Below, piece by piece: positions 34,898-44,201 of a DNA stretch of 64,000 nucleotides. The notes beneath the pieces were generated by a model. It worked only from the letters and a program-made list of their open reading frames with translations. It did not search any database and was not told where the DNA came from. The stretch's first letter is position 1; each line of letters opens with the position of its first letter. The position numbers and the translations under genes were made by a program. Location: positions 1 through 64,000 of the forward strand of contig MIBJ01000022.1 of the NCBI GenBank assembly GCA_001829495.1, in the 5' to 3' direction. This DNA comes from Spirochaetes bacterium RBG_16_49_21 (GTDB lineage: Bacteria; Spirochaetota; UBA4802; UBA5550).

Positions 34898-35305
34898 ATG
34901 GCAGATTTAAAGTCATTCGTTGCGAAATGGTCCCCTGTTGTGCACAGTATCATGAGGATCATGATTGCGCTTCTTTTCATGGAGCACGGGGCGCAGAAGC
35001 TTTTCGGACTCCCGGTTGCCATGGAAGGCTTCACGTTGTCGTTATTCTCGCTCCTTGGTCTTGCGGCTATTCTTGAATTTTTCGGAGGGTTATTCGTCCT
35101 TGTCGGTCTCTTCACCAGACCTGTCGCGTTCATCCTGTCAGGTCAAATGGCGACTGCCTATTTCATGGCGCACGCGCCGAAAAGCTTCTGGCCGGTCGTG
35201 AATCAAGGAGAGCTTGCGATCATCTATTGCTTTGTGTTTCTCTACCTTGCATTCGCCGGAGGCGGCTCATGGAGCCTTGACCGTGCATTGCGTAAAATAG
35301 ATTAG
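34898..35305 (+). CDS. DoxX-family membrane protein
   Basis: 135 aa with an AAGAGG site upstream. Four membrane helices. 'MRIMIALLFMEHGAQKLFG', 'LEFFGGLFVLVGLFTRPVA' and 'NQGELAIIYCFVFLYLAFAGGG' are the DoxX signature. DoxX proteins are small quinone- or stress-linked membrane proteins, and some work with redox partners. Placed after DUF1304 in the same direction, but 196 bp apart. Confidence 0.88.
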   Translation: MADLKSFVAKWSPVVHSIMRIMIALLFMEHGAQKLFGLPVAMEGFTLSLFSLLGLAAILEFFGGLFVLVGLFTRPVAFILSGQMATAYFMAHAPKSFWPVVNQGELAIIYCFVFLYLAFAGGGSWSLDRALRKID

Positions 35306-35571
35306 CGATCAGATGCAAATTCCGCCGCGCTCCATTCGCACCGGTTATTTGCGGCGTTAGACGTTTATTGCGCCGATGGGCATGCCGACTGTCTCAAGGC
35401 TATGAACCCCTTATGCTTCATGAAGTTGGACATCACTGACATTGCCGACATGGCGCTGCACCGGTTGCACCACCCGCTGTGCGGGCTTTACGCCGGCGAG
35501 CAGGGGCGTTATACTTCAAATCCACGATCAAGGGTGCTGAAAGCAGGTAATTTCTCCGGCAGGGATTTTAG
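35306..35571 (+). other. intergenic region with two GCGTTA sites and a coding remnant
   Basis: GCGTTAGAC at 35354 follows CCGCCGC...GCGGCG arms and fits the classic GTTRRRY cassette core; its left core is not well matched. GCGTTATAC lies at 35506. Between them the frame reads 'ADCLKAMNPLCFMKLDITD' and continues without a stop through the second site. This may be a broken gene; no start or family is evident. Confidence 0.35.
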
Positions 35572-35757
35572 TTAAATACCATTATCTGTTGTTTTATCTT
35601 CATTTTCAGCATTTTTTACATCTTCACCGGTAATTTCTGAATTTTTTTCGCCCGTGCCGGAAGTTTTATTTAACTTTCTCCGGCGCTTTTCATCCTGCTT
35701 TTTCTTCTTTGCTATATCTCTCTGACGTTTTTCATACTGATAGTTATTTCTGGCCAA
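35572..35757 (-). CDS. small basic protein
   Basis: 61 aa. The N-terminal half is strongly basic ('YEKRQRDIAKKKKQDEKRRR') and the rest is acidic and Ser/Thr/Asn-rich, so it is probably disordered and may bind RNA. It lies 102 bp after the RRM gene on the same strand; similar small Lys/Arg-rich proteins are often found beside bacterial RRM genes, which supports a real gene. Confidence 0.6.
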   Translation of the reverse strand: MARNNYQYEKRQRDIAKKKKQDEKRRRKLNKTSGTGEKNSEITGEDVKNAENEDKTTDNGI

Positions 35758-35859
35758 TTTTTCATCCTTACTGTGTTAATTTTACAGAATTAAAGATACC
35801 GTTCCGGAAAACAGTTTAATTTTCCGGAACGGAAATAATAAGAGCAAGAATTCAGTTTA

Positions 35860-36132
35860 TTAATATCGCTGACTTCTCCGTGGTCTATCTTCCTTAGGTT
35901 TAGCAACGTTTACTTTAATGTTTCTCCCATCGATCTCTTTACCATCGAGCTGTTTGATTGCCTCATCGCCTTCTGCCTGATTTGGCATTTCAACAAATCC
36001 AAATCCTTTTGAACGTCCGGTTTCTCTGTCGATAACAATTTTGCTTTCCGACACTGAACCGAAAGTCTTGAACAATTTTTCCAGATCTTCATCCGTCATC
36101 TTATAAGACAGATTGCCTACATAAATATTCAT
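35860..36132 (-). CDS. RRM-type RNA-binding protein
   Basis: 90 aa from 'MNIYVGNLSYKMTDED', with AAGGAG upstream; the ORF-track start adds 30 residues without a site. A single RNA recognition motif with RNP2 'IYVGNL' and RNP1 'KGFGFVEM', then a short Arg-rich tail. This is the small glycine-poor RRM family seen in cyanobacteria, spirochaetes and deltaproteobacteria, often linked to cold or stress response. Confidence 0.93.
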   Translation of the reverse strand: MNIYVGNLSYKMTDEDLEKLFKTFGSVSESKIVIDRETGRSKGFGFVEMPNQAEGDEAIKQLDGKEIDGRNIKVNVAKPKEDRPRRSQRY

Positions 36133-36250
36133 CTTTGCTTTTCTCCTTAAATGCACATGGCTTAATAATTGATATATGCAAGATTTTGGATTACTGATTA
36201 CACAGAGCGGTCTTTTTGTCAAGGATGAATTCTCTCTCTGGCGAGTATTT

Positions 36251-36354
36251 ACAACTGCTTATCCTATAGTTAATAAACGATTTTTATTGACATTTTTATA
36301 AAACTCTTTTGTAATTAATGGGAAATTATGGAATTCCTGTATAGTAATTGTTAT
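36251..36354 (+). repeat. leader repeat, copy 3, with promoter
   Basis: Best match to copy 2 over about 100 bp. It carries TTGACA (36287-36292), 17 bp and TGTAAT (36310-36315), five of six to the -10 consensus, in front of the cupin gene. It ends 'TAGTAATTGTTATG', similar to the cassette-core words seen elsewhere in the region. Confidence 0.75.
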
Positions 36355-36378
36355 GTGCAGCATAAAAAGGAGCGAAAA

Positions 36379-36795
36379 ATGAAAAGACTACTCTGGGCTC
36401 TATGGTTTGCATTATTGTTGTCAAGTACCGTTCAAGCCGATGATCCCGCCGGCATCGGCGTTGTGGTGTTGGCAAAGACGGGCTCAAGCTGGGACGGAAC
36501 TTCCCTGCCGGCATATCCGTCCGGCAAGCCTGAAATAACGATTTTGCGAATAACAATTCCGGCAGGAACCGCCTTGCCGCTGCATCAGCATCCGGTGATA
36601 AATGCAGGTGTATTGCTGAGCGGAGAGCTGACGGTCATAACCGAAGATAACAGAACACTGCATCTCAAGGCCGGAGATCCAATCGTTGAGGTTGTGAATA
36701 AATGGCACTACGGAAAGAACACGGGAAATGGCCCCGCAGTGATCCTGGTTTTCTATGCCGGCGCTCTGGACACGCCGATAACCATCAAGAAATAG
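36379..36795 (+). CDS. secreted cupin-domain protein
   Basis: 138 aa from 'MKRLLWALWFALLLSS', AGGAG 7 nt upstream; the ORF-track start is 17 codons earlier. Signal peptide ending near 'VQADD'. One cupin domain: 'LPLHQHPVINAGVLLSGELT' carries two metal-type His residues, and 'HYGKNTGNGPAVILVFYAG' is motif 2. A periplasmic small-molecule-binding or enzymatic role is likely but not known. The kinase gene begins 7 bp later. Confidence 0.82.
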   Translation: MKRLLWALWFALLLSSTVQADDPAGIGVVVLAKTGSSWDGTSLPAYPSGKPEITILRITIPAGTALPLHQHPVINAGVLLSGELTVITEDNRTLHLKAGDPIVEVVNKWHYGKNTGNGPAVILVFYAGALDTPITIKK

Positions 36796-36802
36796 GCGCC
36801 CC

Positions 36803-39800
36803 ATGCTCAACGTATCCATTCTTGTCGCTGCACACGATCGGGAAACCGTGCAGCACATAGCAACCTTACTCCAAGACGCGGGTTATCCGGCGCCGGCAAC
36901 GGCATCATCGGCGTCCGACGCGGTCAGAAAGATAAAAGATCTCTATCCCGGACTGGTGATCATTGAAACCACGCTTCGCAAAAAAAATGACGGCGTCGAG
37001 GCAATCAAGAAAATCAAAAAATCGCTCGAGGTGCCGGTGATCTACCTCGCCTCGCAGGACACCCCGGAGCCGTTCCGGCTGGCCCGCGGGTCCGATCCGC
37101 TCGGATACTTGCCCCTGCCGGTAACCCAGGGTGAATTGTGCATCGCTGTGGAAGCGGCGCTCCGCTGCGTCGCTGCGGAAAAAAAGCTTCGCGAAGTGGA
37201 AAAACTGCGCAAGAGCCGAGAGGACCTCAACCGCGCCCAAGCCGTGGCTCATACCGGAAACTGGCGGCTGGACGTACGGAAAAATGAATTGCTCTGGTCC
37301 GACGAGGTATACCGGATATTCGGCATTTCGGTCGGGACGCCGCTCACGTATGAGTCGTTTCTGGCCGCCGTACACCCGGAGGACCGGGAGTTCGTGGATA
37401 GATCATGGCAAGCCGCCTTAAGCGGCACGCCGTACGACATCGAACACCGCATTGTCACGGGACCGGAAGTAAAATGGGTCCGCGAGCTGGCGGAGCTGGA
37501 ATTGGATAAGGACGGCTCGCTGCGCGGCGGTTTCGGCATCGTTCAGGACATCAGCGAGCGCAAGCGGATGGAAGAGGCGCTGCGCGAAAAAACCAACGAG
37601 ATCGAAAATTTCTTTTCGATCTCGTTGAACCTGATGTGCGTAGCCGATACCGCCGGATATTTCCGTCGTCTCAACCAGTCATGGGTGACGCTCCTCGGCT
37701 ATTCCCTGGAAGAGCTGATGGAGCGCCGTTTTCTCGACTTCATCCATCCCGACGACGTACCGTCCACCCTTGACGCCATCGACCGGCTGGCTTGCCAGGA
37801 AGCGGTCGTCAATTTCGTGAACCGGTACCGCAGCAAGGACGGAGCATACCGCTGGCTCGAGTGGTACGCGCAGCCATCGGGCGACATCATCTACGCGGCT
37901 GCCCTGGACATCACTGATCGGAAAAAAGCTGAGACCGCCCTCTTGAGCAGCGAGGAAAATCTGAAAAGAGAGCTCTCAACCAGCAGGACGCTGGCGGATC
38001 TGTCACAAACCCTCATCAGCTCCGATCTGACCATTCAGCAGATATCCGTGGAAGTATTCAACCACGCCAGAAATCTCACCGGCAGCCGGCACGGGTACGC
38101 GGCGTACATCGACCCGGAAACGCGCGAAAGCGTGGCCTACCATCTCACCGAGATGATGGGCGGCGAATGCGAAATCGCGGCACCCGACCGCAGGGTTGCC
38201 TTTCCGTCCGGGCCCGACGGCCGCTATCCCGGACTATGGGGGCACGCTCTCAACACGCGCGCGCTTTTTTACGACAACGACGCCCGGCGGCATCCATCCG
38301 CCAAAGGCACCCCGCCGGGCCACGTCCCGATCGAGCGGTTCCTCTGCGTACCGGCGCTTATCGGCGACACCCTGCTCGGCAACATCGCGCTGGCAAACCC
38401 GTCGCGCGACTTCAACGACCATGACCTGGAAATCGTAAAGCGCATCGCCGACCTGTACGCCCTGGCGATCCAGCGGGTCCATTACGAAATCGCCCTGGAA
38501 GAGGCGAACGAAACCCTGGAGCAGAAGGCGCGGGAGCGCTCCCAGCAGTTGTACCAGACGAACGACAAGCTGATCAGGGAGATCGAGGAGCGCAAAAAGG
38601 CGGAAGAGGCGCTCCGGCGGAGCGAATTCAAGTTCCGCACCGTGGCTGACTTCACCTACGCGGGCGAGTACTGGGTGGATGCGCTGGGCAATTATATTTA
38701 CGTTTCGCCGTCGGTCGAGCGCATCACCGGATACCGGCCCGACGAGTTCATGGCGGACCGGGATCTGCTGACGAACATAGTCCATCGCGACGATCGCGAG
38801 AAATTCATCAACCACATACACGATGAATATAACGCCCGGGAGCCGCGGGAGATCGATTTCAGGATCATCCGGAAGGACGGCGCGGTACGCAACATCGCGC
38901 ACGTGTGCAACCCCGTGTACGGTGAAGCCGGGGAATTCATCGGCCGGCGGGCCAGCAACCGGGACGTGACCGTGCAACGGCAGGCGGAGATCAGGCTGCG
39001 CGAGGGTGAAGAGGTGGCCAATGCCCTTATCAACACCCCGACGGAGCCGGTACTCCTGACTGGCACGGACGGCACCATCATCGACGCCAACGATGAACTG
39101 GTGAAACGGCTCGGCCGGAAGAGGAAGGATATAATCGGGACTTCCATGTACGATATAATCAGCGAGGACATGGTGCTGCCGAGGCGGAACAAGATCGACG
39201 CCGTGCTGAAGGCCGGGAATGCCCTGCGGTTCGAGGAAGGCTCCGGCGAGAACTGGTTCGACACTATCATATACCCGGTATGCGACCACCAGGGCATGAT
39301 AACCAAGCTGGCCATCTTCTCCCATGACATAACCGAGATGCGGCGGATGCAGAAGGACATCATGGCGATCAGCGAGCTTGAGCGGCGGCGCATCGGCCAG
39401 GAGCTCCACGATTCCCTGGGGCAGAAGCTGACCGGCATCGGCTTCCTCGCGGAGGCGCTCAAACAGACCATGCAGGAGAAATCATACCCTGAGGTAGCCG
39501 ATATCGAGGAAATCATTTATAACGTCACGGATTCCATCGATCATGCACGGAAAATATCAAGCGGCCTCTGGAGCGAGCGCTTCGAATCATACGACGCGGT
39601 CCAGGCGCTGGAGGAGCTGGCCGCTGACACCCGGAATCTCTTCAAAATAGCCTGCCTGTTTAATTACGAAATCGCCAAGCCGATCAAGAACAAGACGGTG
39701 GTGACCAACCTGTACTACATTGCGCGGGAATCGGTCAATAACGCCATCAAGCACGGCAAGGCCGATCTGATCGAATTGACTCTCAAGGAGGATGATGAAC

Positions 39801-39994
39801 AGATTTACCTGAAAATAGAAAACAACGCCAGGAGTGCGGCCGGAGAATTCGAAAAAAAGAAAGGGATCGGCTTGCGCATCATGCGGTGCCGGGCCGCCAT
39901 CATCGGCGGCACCGTGGACGCGGGATCCGACAAGAAGGGGTTTGCGGTCTTTGTCGCCATAAAAAAGGAATTCATCAGGAATTACCTTGATTGA
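36803..39994 (+). CDS. PAS/GAF sensor histidine kinase with pseudo-receiver
   Basis: 1063 aa, soluble. Domains in order: receiver-like (about 1-120), PAS (145-255), PAS (265-375), GAF (395-560), coiled coil (565-610), PAS (612-735), PAS (745-855), HisKA_3 dimerisation domain with phospho-acceptor H869 in 'RRRIGQELHDSLGQ', and an HATPase domain with N-box 'ARESVNNAIKHG' and 'GIGLRIMRCRAAIIGG'. This is the NarL/LuxR-partner kinase type. The receiver has Glu where the phospho-Asp should be (IIETTL), lacks the N-terminal acid pair and reads LPLP where a Lys is normal, so it cannot be phosphorylated. No response regulator is adjacent. Confidence 0.93.
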   Translation: MLNVSILVAAHDRETVQHIATLLQDAGYPAPATASSASDAVRKIKDLYPGLVIIETTLRKKNDGVEAIKKIKKSLEVPVIYLASQDTPEPFRLARGSDPLGYLPLPVTQGELCIAVEAALRCVAAEKKLREVEKLRKSREDLNRAQAVAHTGNWRLDVRKNELLWSDEVYRIFGISVGTPLTYESFLAAVHPEDREFVDRSWQAALSGTPYDIEHRIVTGPEVKWVRELAELELDKDGSLRGGFGIVQDISERKRMEEALREKTNEIENFFSISLNLMCVADTAGYFRRLNQSWVTLLGYSLEELMERRFLDFIHPDDVPSTLDAIDRLACQEAVVNFVNRYRSKDGAYRWLEWYAQPSGDIIYAAALDITDRKKAETALLSSEENLKRELSTSRTLADLSQTLISSDLTIQQISVEVFNHARNLTGSRHGYAAYIDPETRESVAYHLTEMMGGECEIAAPDRRVAFPSGPDGRYPGLWGHALNTRALFYDNDARRHPSAKGTPPGHVPIERFLCVPALIGDTLLGNIALANPSRDFNDHDLEIVKRIADLYALAIQRVHYEIALEEANETLEQKARERSQQLYQTNDKLIREIEERKKAEEALRRSEFKFRTVADFTYAGEYWVDALGNYIYVSPSVERITGYRPDEFMADRDLLTNIVHRDDREKFINHIHDEYNAREPREIDFRIIRKDGAVRNIAHVCNPVYGEAGEFIGRRASNRDVTVQRQAEIRLREGEEVANALINTPTEPVLLTGTDGTIIDANDELVKRLGRKRKDIIGTSMYDIISEDMVLPRRNKIDAVLKAGNALRFEEGSGENWFDTIIYPVCDHQGMITKLAIFSHDITEMRRMQKDIMAISELERRRIGQELHDSLGQKLTGIGFLAEALKQTMQEKSYPEVADIEEIIYNVTDSIDHARKISSGLWSERFESYDAVQALEELAADTRNLFKIACLFNYEIAKPIKNKTVVTNLYYIARESVNNAIKHGKADLIELTLKEDDEQIYLKIENNARSAAGEFEKKKGIGLRIMRCRAAIIGGTVDAGSDKKGFAVFVAIKKEFIRNYLD

Positions 39995-40013
39995 ACCGCA
40001 GAAGAATTAAAAA

Positions 40014-40086
40014 AGCCAGCAGCCGGAATCGAACCGGCGACAGGTCGATTACGAATCGACTCCTCTACCAACTGAGGTATGCTGGC
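40014..40086 (-). tRNA. tRNA-Thr (anticodon CGT)
   Basis: Acceptor arms GCCAGCA/TGCTGGC, D-arm CCTC-AGTTGGTA-GAGG, anticodon stem GTCGA/TCGAC with loop TTCGTAA (anticodon CGT), T-arm GCCGG-TTCGATT-CCGGC. 73 nt. A run of T follows on the minus strand. Convergent with the kinase gene, 19 bp away. Confidence 0.97.
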
Positions 40087-40174
40087 GGATGAATGCTTTT
40101 CAAAATGGAAGATACCGATAGCCTGTCAAGTTATTAAGGGCTCCGGCGGTGGTTTTTTTATTCATCTAAAAAAA

Positions 40175-40687
40175 TTATTGTGCCTGGGCTTCCTGGAATC
40201 CGGCAAACCAGTACATCTCGGATTCGGTGAAATTATTGACTATCCCCACATTTTCATAATAATCCATTAAAATCCTGAGATGGATTATCTCTTCCTCATC
40301 CGGGGTGAAGTCAGCCTCTTTGTGGTTCATGATGGTCATGTACGTCAGCTCAACCCACTCAAAAAATGATCTGTCCTTTTCAGAAAAAATAGTATAGCTT
40401 GCGATAATATCAAACTTCAGGGTATCAACGGCCCGGTCAAATTCATCATCCGAAAGCACATGCAAGGTGGTGGCCATCTGAGTCTGGAAATAGTCACCCC
40501 AGGTGATAATATTCGGACGCACGCCGTATTTCTTTTCCAAATTCATGACCGCTTCTTTATCGATAAATTTTTTTGAAGCCACCCTATCAATAAAACTTTT
40601 GATGAATATGAGATTGTTTATGCCTCTCATGCTCAGTATTCCGTCATTCACCATCTCAATAATTGAATCATTCAGTAATTCTTCCAT
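40175..40687 (-). CDS. hypothetical protein
   Basis: 170 aa, family not recognised. GGAG lies 7 nt before the start. Acidic and largely helical, with no signal peptide or membrane segment. Contains 'KKYGVRPNIITWGDYFQTQM' and a late acidic run 'DFTPDEEEIIHLRILM'. It is divergent from the adenylate cyclase gene, with about 196 bp of shared AT-rich upstream DNA between them, so they could share control. Confidence 0.75.
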   Translation of the reverse strand: MEELLNDSIIEMVNDGILSMRGINNLIFIKSFIDRVASKKFIDKEAVMNLEKKYGVRPNIITWGDYFQTQMATTLHVLSDDEFDRAVDTLKFDIIASYTIFSEKDRSFFEWVELTYMTIMNHKEADFTPDEEEIIHLRILMDYYENVGIVNNFTESEMYWFAGFQEAQAQ

Positions 40688-40883
40688 GATTTTTCTCCGC
40701 GGATATTTAATGAATTCACTACTATAATCGGCAAATTGCTGAATTTAACCTTAGTAATAAAATGATTTTTGCCGCAAGTCTGGTAATTATACGACAAGTC
40801 TGATATATTATAATTGACTAATAACAAACAATTTATACTCTGAGATAGCTGCGGAGACAATCTGCTGGAATGTCAGATTTACT

Positions 40884-43691
40884 ATGGAAGCAAATCCCGA
40901 TATCATACATAATATTAGAATATACCAGGAAAAATTCAAAAAATATAACGATATACGGCTGGCAAATCTTTTCAGGGTATTGTCCGAACAACAGATCATC
41001 ATCCTGGCGGAATTCATACCCTATCTGCTGAACGTGAACGTGCCGCAATTGCCCGGTTATATACAATCAGATAAAATCCCCCATGGCGTATTCGATTACA
41101 TCCCTTCCCCGAAAATCATTGATTTCGTCTCAAAAAGATTCCCCGATGCCGGAATCCTCCGGGAAAGAATAAAAAATCCCTTCATCCAGATGACGGCCCT
41201 CATAGGCAGTTGCGGCACCATCGCGTATACAAAACAATCCGACTTCGACTACTGGATCTGTTACCTGGAAAGCGGGTACGACCGGGAAGCCATCACGCAG
41301 TTCAAGGCAAAGCTGCGGAACATCGAGAGCTGGATGTACGACAAGTTTAACATAGAGATACATTTCTACCTGAACGAGATCAACCGGGCGAGGAATAATA
41401 TCTTTGCCGACGACAAGGAAGAGCTCTCGGGCTCATCCATCGGCGAGCTTCTCAAAGAAGAATTCCTCAGGAGCTCGATCATCTTAAACGGCAAAATACC
41501 CTTCTGGTGGATGACCCCCTCCGACTCGGATAATCCGACTTACGACAAATGGCTCGCGGCAATAAAAGAATCGGATCTGGTTGATAAATTCATAGACCTG
41601 GGAAATATTTACAGTATCAAGCCGGAAGATTTTCTTGCGGGCGGCTTATTCCAGATTCTCAAGTCGCTGGGCAATCCCTTCAAATCCATCATTAAGCTCG
41701 GCCTGCTGGTGCGGTACATCAACAATTTCATGGACAATCCCTTTATCTGCAATATAATTAAAAAGAACATCCACCATGACAAGCTCAACTACAATGAAAT
41801 CGACGCCTATGTAATCATGTTCGATTACGTGTACGACTACTACAGCACTATCGTGAAGGACATGGATGCCCTGGAGGTGCTCAAGACCGCGTTCTACCTC
41901 AAGGTTGAGCCGCAGCTGTCAAGGCTTCTTACGAATAAAGCCGAGGAGGGATACGATCCTGAAAAGGGTCGTATCATGATCGAATATGTTAAAAAATGGA
42001 ATTGGACGGGAACGAAGATCCGGGAGATGGACGATTTCCACAACTGGAACATCGAACCGGTCAGCAAGCTCTTAAATAACGCAAAAAAATTCGTGCTTCA
42101 GGAATACCGGAGGATACAGGGCAATATAGAGACCCATAAGATCAAACACAAGTTCACCGATGAGGAGATCAAGAGCATTAGTAGAAAAATCTACTCCCAC
42201 TTCTCGATCACCGAAAATAAGATCGACAATACCCTTTCCTTTAAAAGTTACCCTCCTGAAAAGCTTCTCAAGATTGAATACCTGAGAGACCAGAAGGGCA
42301 ACGAAACCTGGCTTCTATCGAAGCGGCTGATAATCGACAATTACCCGGACAAGGTGATTATACACAAAGACAGGACGCTGCTCGGCCTGTCGGTATGGAT
42401 CAGTCTGAACGGTCTTTTCAAGAAGGATTATACCCGGCTTGAGATTGACGCAGGTCTTCATAACCTGGAAACGAATTTCCTCCGTGAGCTCATCGCCGAT
42501 ATTTCATCCAACTTCATGTTCAAAAAGATCATTGCCTTCCAGGAGGAATTTCTCAAAGATCCCTACCCGGTCATGAGCTTCATAATCTTCAATCTCTATT
42601 CCAAGTATTCACGGAAAATCGACGATACGTTCTTCCTGTATCATGACAGCTGGGGATCGACGATGTTCGAAAACTTCAGCAACGAAATGGACCTCGTCAA
42701 TATCCTGGTAAGGATCCTGAATGGAAGCCTTATCACCAAGGCTGACTTCGACAGCGTGGTCAACATTATATCCTCATCCCCGTTTAATTCAACCAAGGAG
42801 TTCCTCAGACTGAAATCCTTCATCAAGGACCTCTTCACCTTTTTCATCAACAGCAGTCCCGCTGCCAAAAAAAGCTATGCGACCATGATGGGCAACCAGT
42901 ACCTTATTTTTTATACGAAAAAGTCAGGCGCAGCAACGACCGTCAGCACGATACTCTGCGAAACCGAGGCGAAGATGCTCTACAGCCTTTCATTCAATTA
43001 CGGATTGAATAACATTATTGAAGCCGATCCGACCATCAAGGAGATGAACCTCCTGAAGACGATCATCGATAATGCGGAGCGGAACTGCATACAAATATAC
43101 TTTGACAGCGATAAAAAATACTGTCACTTTTACGTGATAGACGAAAGCGGTTCCCTGTTCTATTACCGCAAGCCGGCGGAGATTCTCATTGATTATCTCA
43201 CCCGTTTGTATATATTCGCACGGAATGTCTCCTCACAGGTGATCAGGCAAAATCCGGAATCTCTCCTTGCCTATACCCGGCCTGAAAAGCTCATCGAGTT
43301 GTTTCAGGTAAAAAAAGACCAGTACCAGAACTATTCCGTGCATAAAATCGACCCCGAACATTCCATCAGAATCGAGGATGTACAGAATAAGATAATCTCC
43401 TGCGAGCTGGAGGTCTCAATGGACGCCAACAAGGAGATCAATTACCGGATAACCCTCCCCGGCGACAGGCACTCTGAAAAATTCTCCAAAAAGAATATCA
43501 ATGAATTCGTTAAAAAGCTCCTGCCGATACTCCGGGGCTCAAAAGACTACCGGCCGGTGATTACCGGAACGGATCTCTCAAATCTGCAGCATAAGTATTT
43601 CAGATACTACTCCTCATATTCCTTCTCTGAAAAAATCCGCGTTGAGCTTATGCTCGAAAACGGGTTGAAATTGCACTTAAAATCTTTATGA
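40884..43691 (+). CDS. cyaA: class I adenylate cyclase homologue
   Basis: 935 aa. The N-terminal third matches enterobacterial CyaA: 'LIGSCGTIAYTKQSDFDYWI' is the GSx(n)SDxDxW nucleotidyl-transferase motif (G108, S109, D120, D122, W124), followed by 'INRARNN', the 'PFWWMTPSDSD' segment and 'LGNIYSIKPEDFLAGGLFQI'. Class I cyclases make cAMP from ATP and are best known from gammaproteobacteria, where the C-terminal half responds to PTS IIA-Glc. Here the C-terminal 550 residues differ and have no recognised domain. No strong ribosome site was seen before the ATG. DUF2007 follows 13 bp later. Confidence 0.85.
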   Translation: MEANPDIIHNIRIYQEKFKKYNDIRLANLFRVLSEQQIIILAEFIPYLLNVNVPQLPGYIQSDKIPHGVFDYIPSPKIIDFVSKRFPDAGILRERIKNPFIQMTALIGSCGTIAYTKQSDFDYWICYLESGYDREAITQFKAKLRNIESWMYDKFNIEIHFYLNEINRARNNIFADDKEELSGSSIGELLKEEFLRSSIILNGKIPFWWMTPSDSDNPTYDKWLAAIKESDLVDKFIDLGNIYSIKPEDFLAGGLFQILKSLGNPFKSIIKLGLLVRYINNFMDNPFICNIIKKNIHHDKLNYNEIDAYVIMFDYVYDYYSTIVKDMDALEVLKTAFYLKVEPQLSRLLTNKAEEGYDPEKGRIMIEYVKKWNWTGTKIREMDDFHNWNIEPVSKLLNNAKKFVLQEYRRIQGNIETHKIKHKFTDEEIKSISRKIYSHFSITENKIDNTLSFKSYPPEKLLKIEYLRDQKGNETWLLSKRLIIDNYPDKVIIHKDRTLLGLSVWISLNGLFKKDYTRLEIDAGLHNLETNFLRELIADISSNFMFKKIIAFQEEFLKDPYPVMSFIIFNLYSKYSRKIDDTFFLYHDSWGSTMFENFSNEMDLVNILVRILNGSLITKADFDSVVNIISSSPFNSTKEFLRLKSFIKDLFTFFINSSPAAKKSYATMMGNQYLIFYTKKSGAATTVSTILCETEAKMLYSLSFNYGLNNIIEADPTIKEMNLLKTIIDNAERNCIQIYFDSDKKYCHFYVIDESGSLFYYRKPAEILIDYLTRLYIFARNVSSQVIRQNPESLLAYTRPEKLIELFQVKKDQYQNYSVHKIDPEHSIRIEDVQNKIISCELEVSMDANKEINYRITLPGDRHSEKFSKKNINEFVKKLLPILRGSKDYRPVITGTDLSNLQHKYFRYYSSYSFSEKIRVELMLENGLKLHLKSL

Positions 43692-43704
43692 TCAATGATC
43701 CGCC

Positions 43705-44190
43705 GTGAAAAATGCCCGAGCCATGAAAAACAATTTCATTAAAATATATTCCACGCTTAACGCGACAGAAGCCTATATCGTCAAGTTCCTGTTCGAGAAC
43801 AACGGGATTGAAACGATCATGGACAATGATGAAATTAATTTCTTTTTCGGCATTGTTTCGGCAAAGGATGCGATGGCCGAGCTCTGGGTCCCGGCCGACA
43901 AATACAAACAGGCGGCCGACCTCCTGATCCAAAAATCTTCTATTGATTTGTCGTCATACGAACAGGTACGGTGCGCCCATTGCGGCGAAAAAAATTGCGG
44001 GTTATTTGACTATTGCTGGAACTGCCTGACCAATTTGAAAACCGGCGAATTGTACCGGTACGATCAGCCTGAAATCAGTGACGCGCCTCGTAAAGCCGCA
44101 AAACGTCCGCGGACATTATATCTTTTGATCATACTTATCGCCATGGTTGTTTTCGGTTATTTAACCTGTTTTTATTTCGGCATCCGCTGA
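43705..44190 (+). CDS. DUF2007/zinc-ribbon membrane-tail protein
   Basis: 161 aa. It may start at GTG (43705) or at the ATG six codons later; neither has a strong ribosome site. The N-terminal 70 residues ('YIVKFLFENNGIETIMDND', 'ELWVPADKYKQAADLL') fit the DUF2007 putative signal-transducing fold. A four-Cys zinc ribbon ('CAHCGEKNCGLFDYCWNC') follows and then a C-terminal membrane helix (YLLIILIAMVVFGYLTCFYF). It is likely co-transcribed with the cyclase and could be a sensing or docking partner. Confidence 0.75.
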   Translation: MKNARAMKNNFIKIYSTLNATEAYIVKFLFENNGIETIMDNDEINFFFGIVSAKDAMAELWVPADKYKQAADLLIQKSSIDLSSYEQVRCAHCGEKNCGLFDYCWNCLTNLKTGELYRYDQPEISDAPRKAAKRPRTLYLLIILIAMVVFGYLTCFYFGIR

Positions 44191-44201
44191 TTGCCGTATG
44201 A

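Noticed and set aside
38234-39409. 391-aa minus-strand ORF
   Set aside because: Antisense to the PAS/GAF kinase; Arg/Leu/Val-rich with no motifs.
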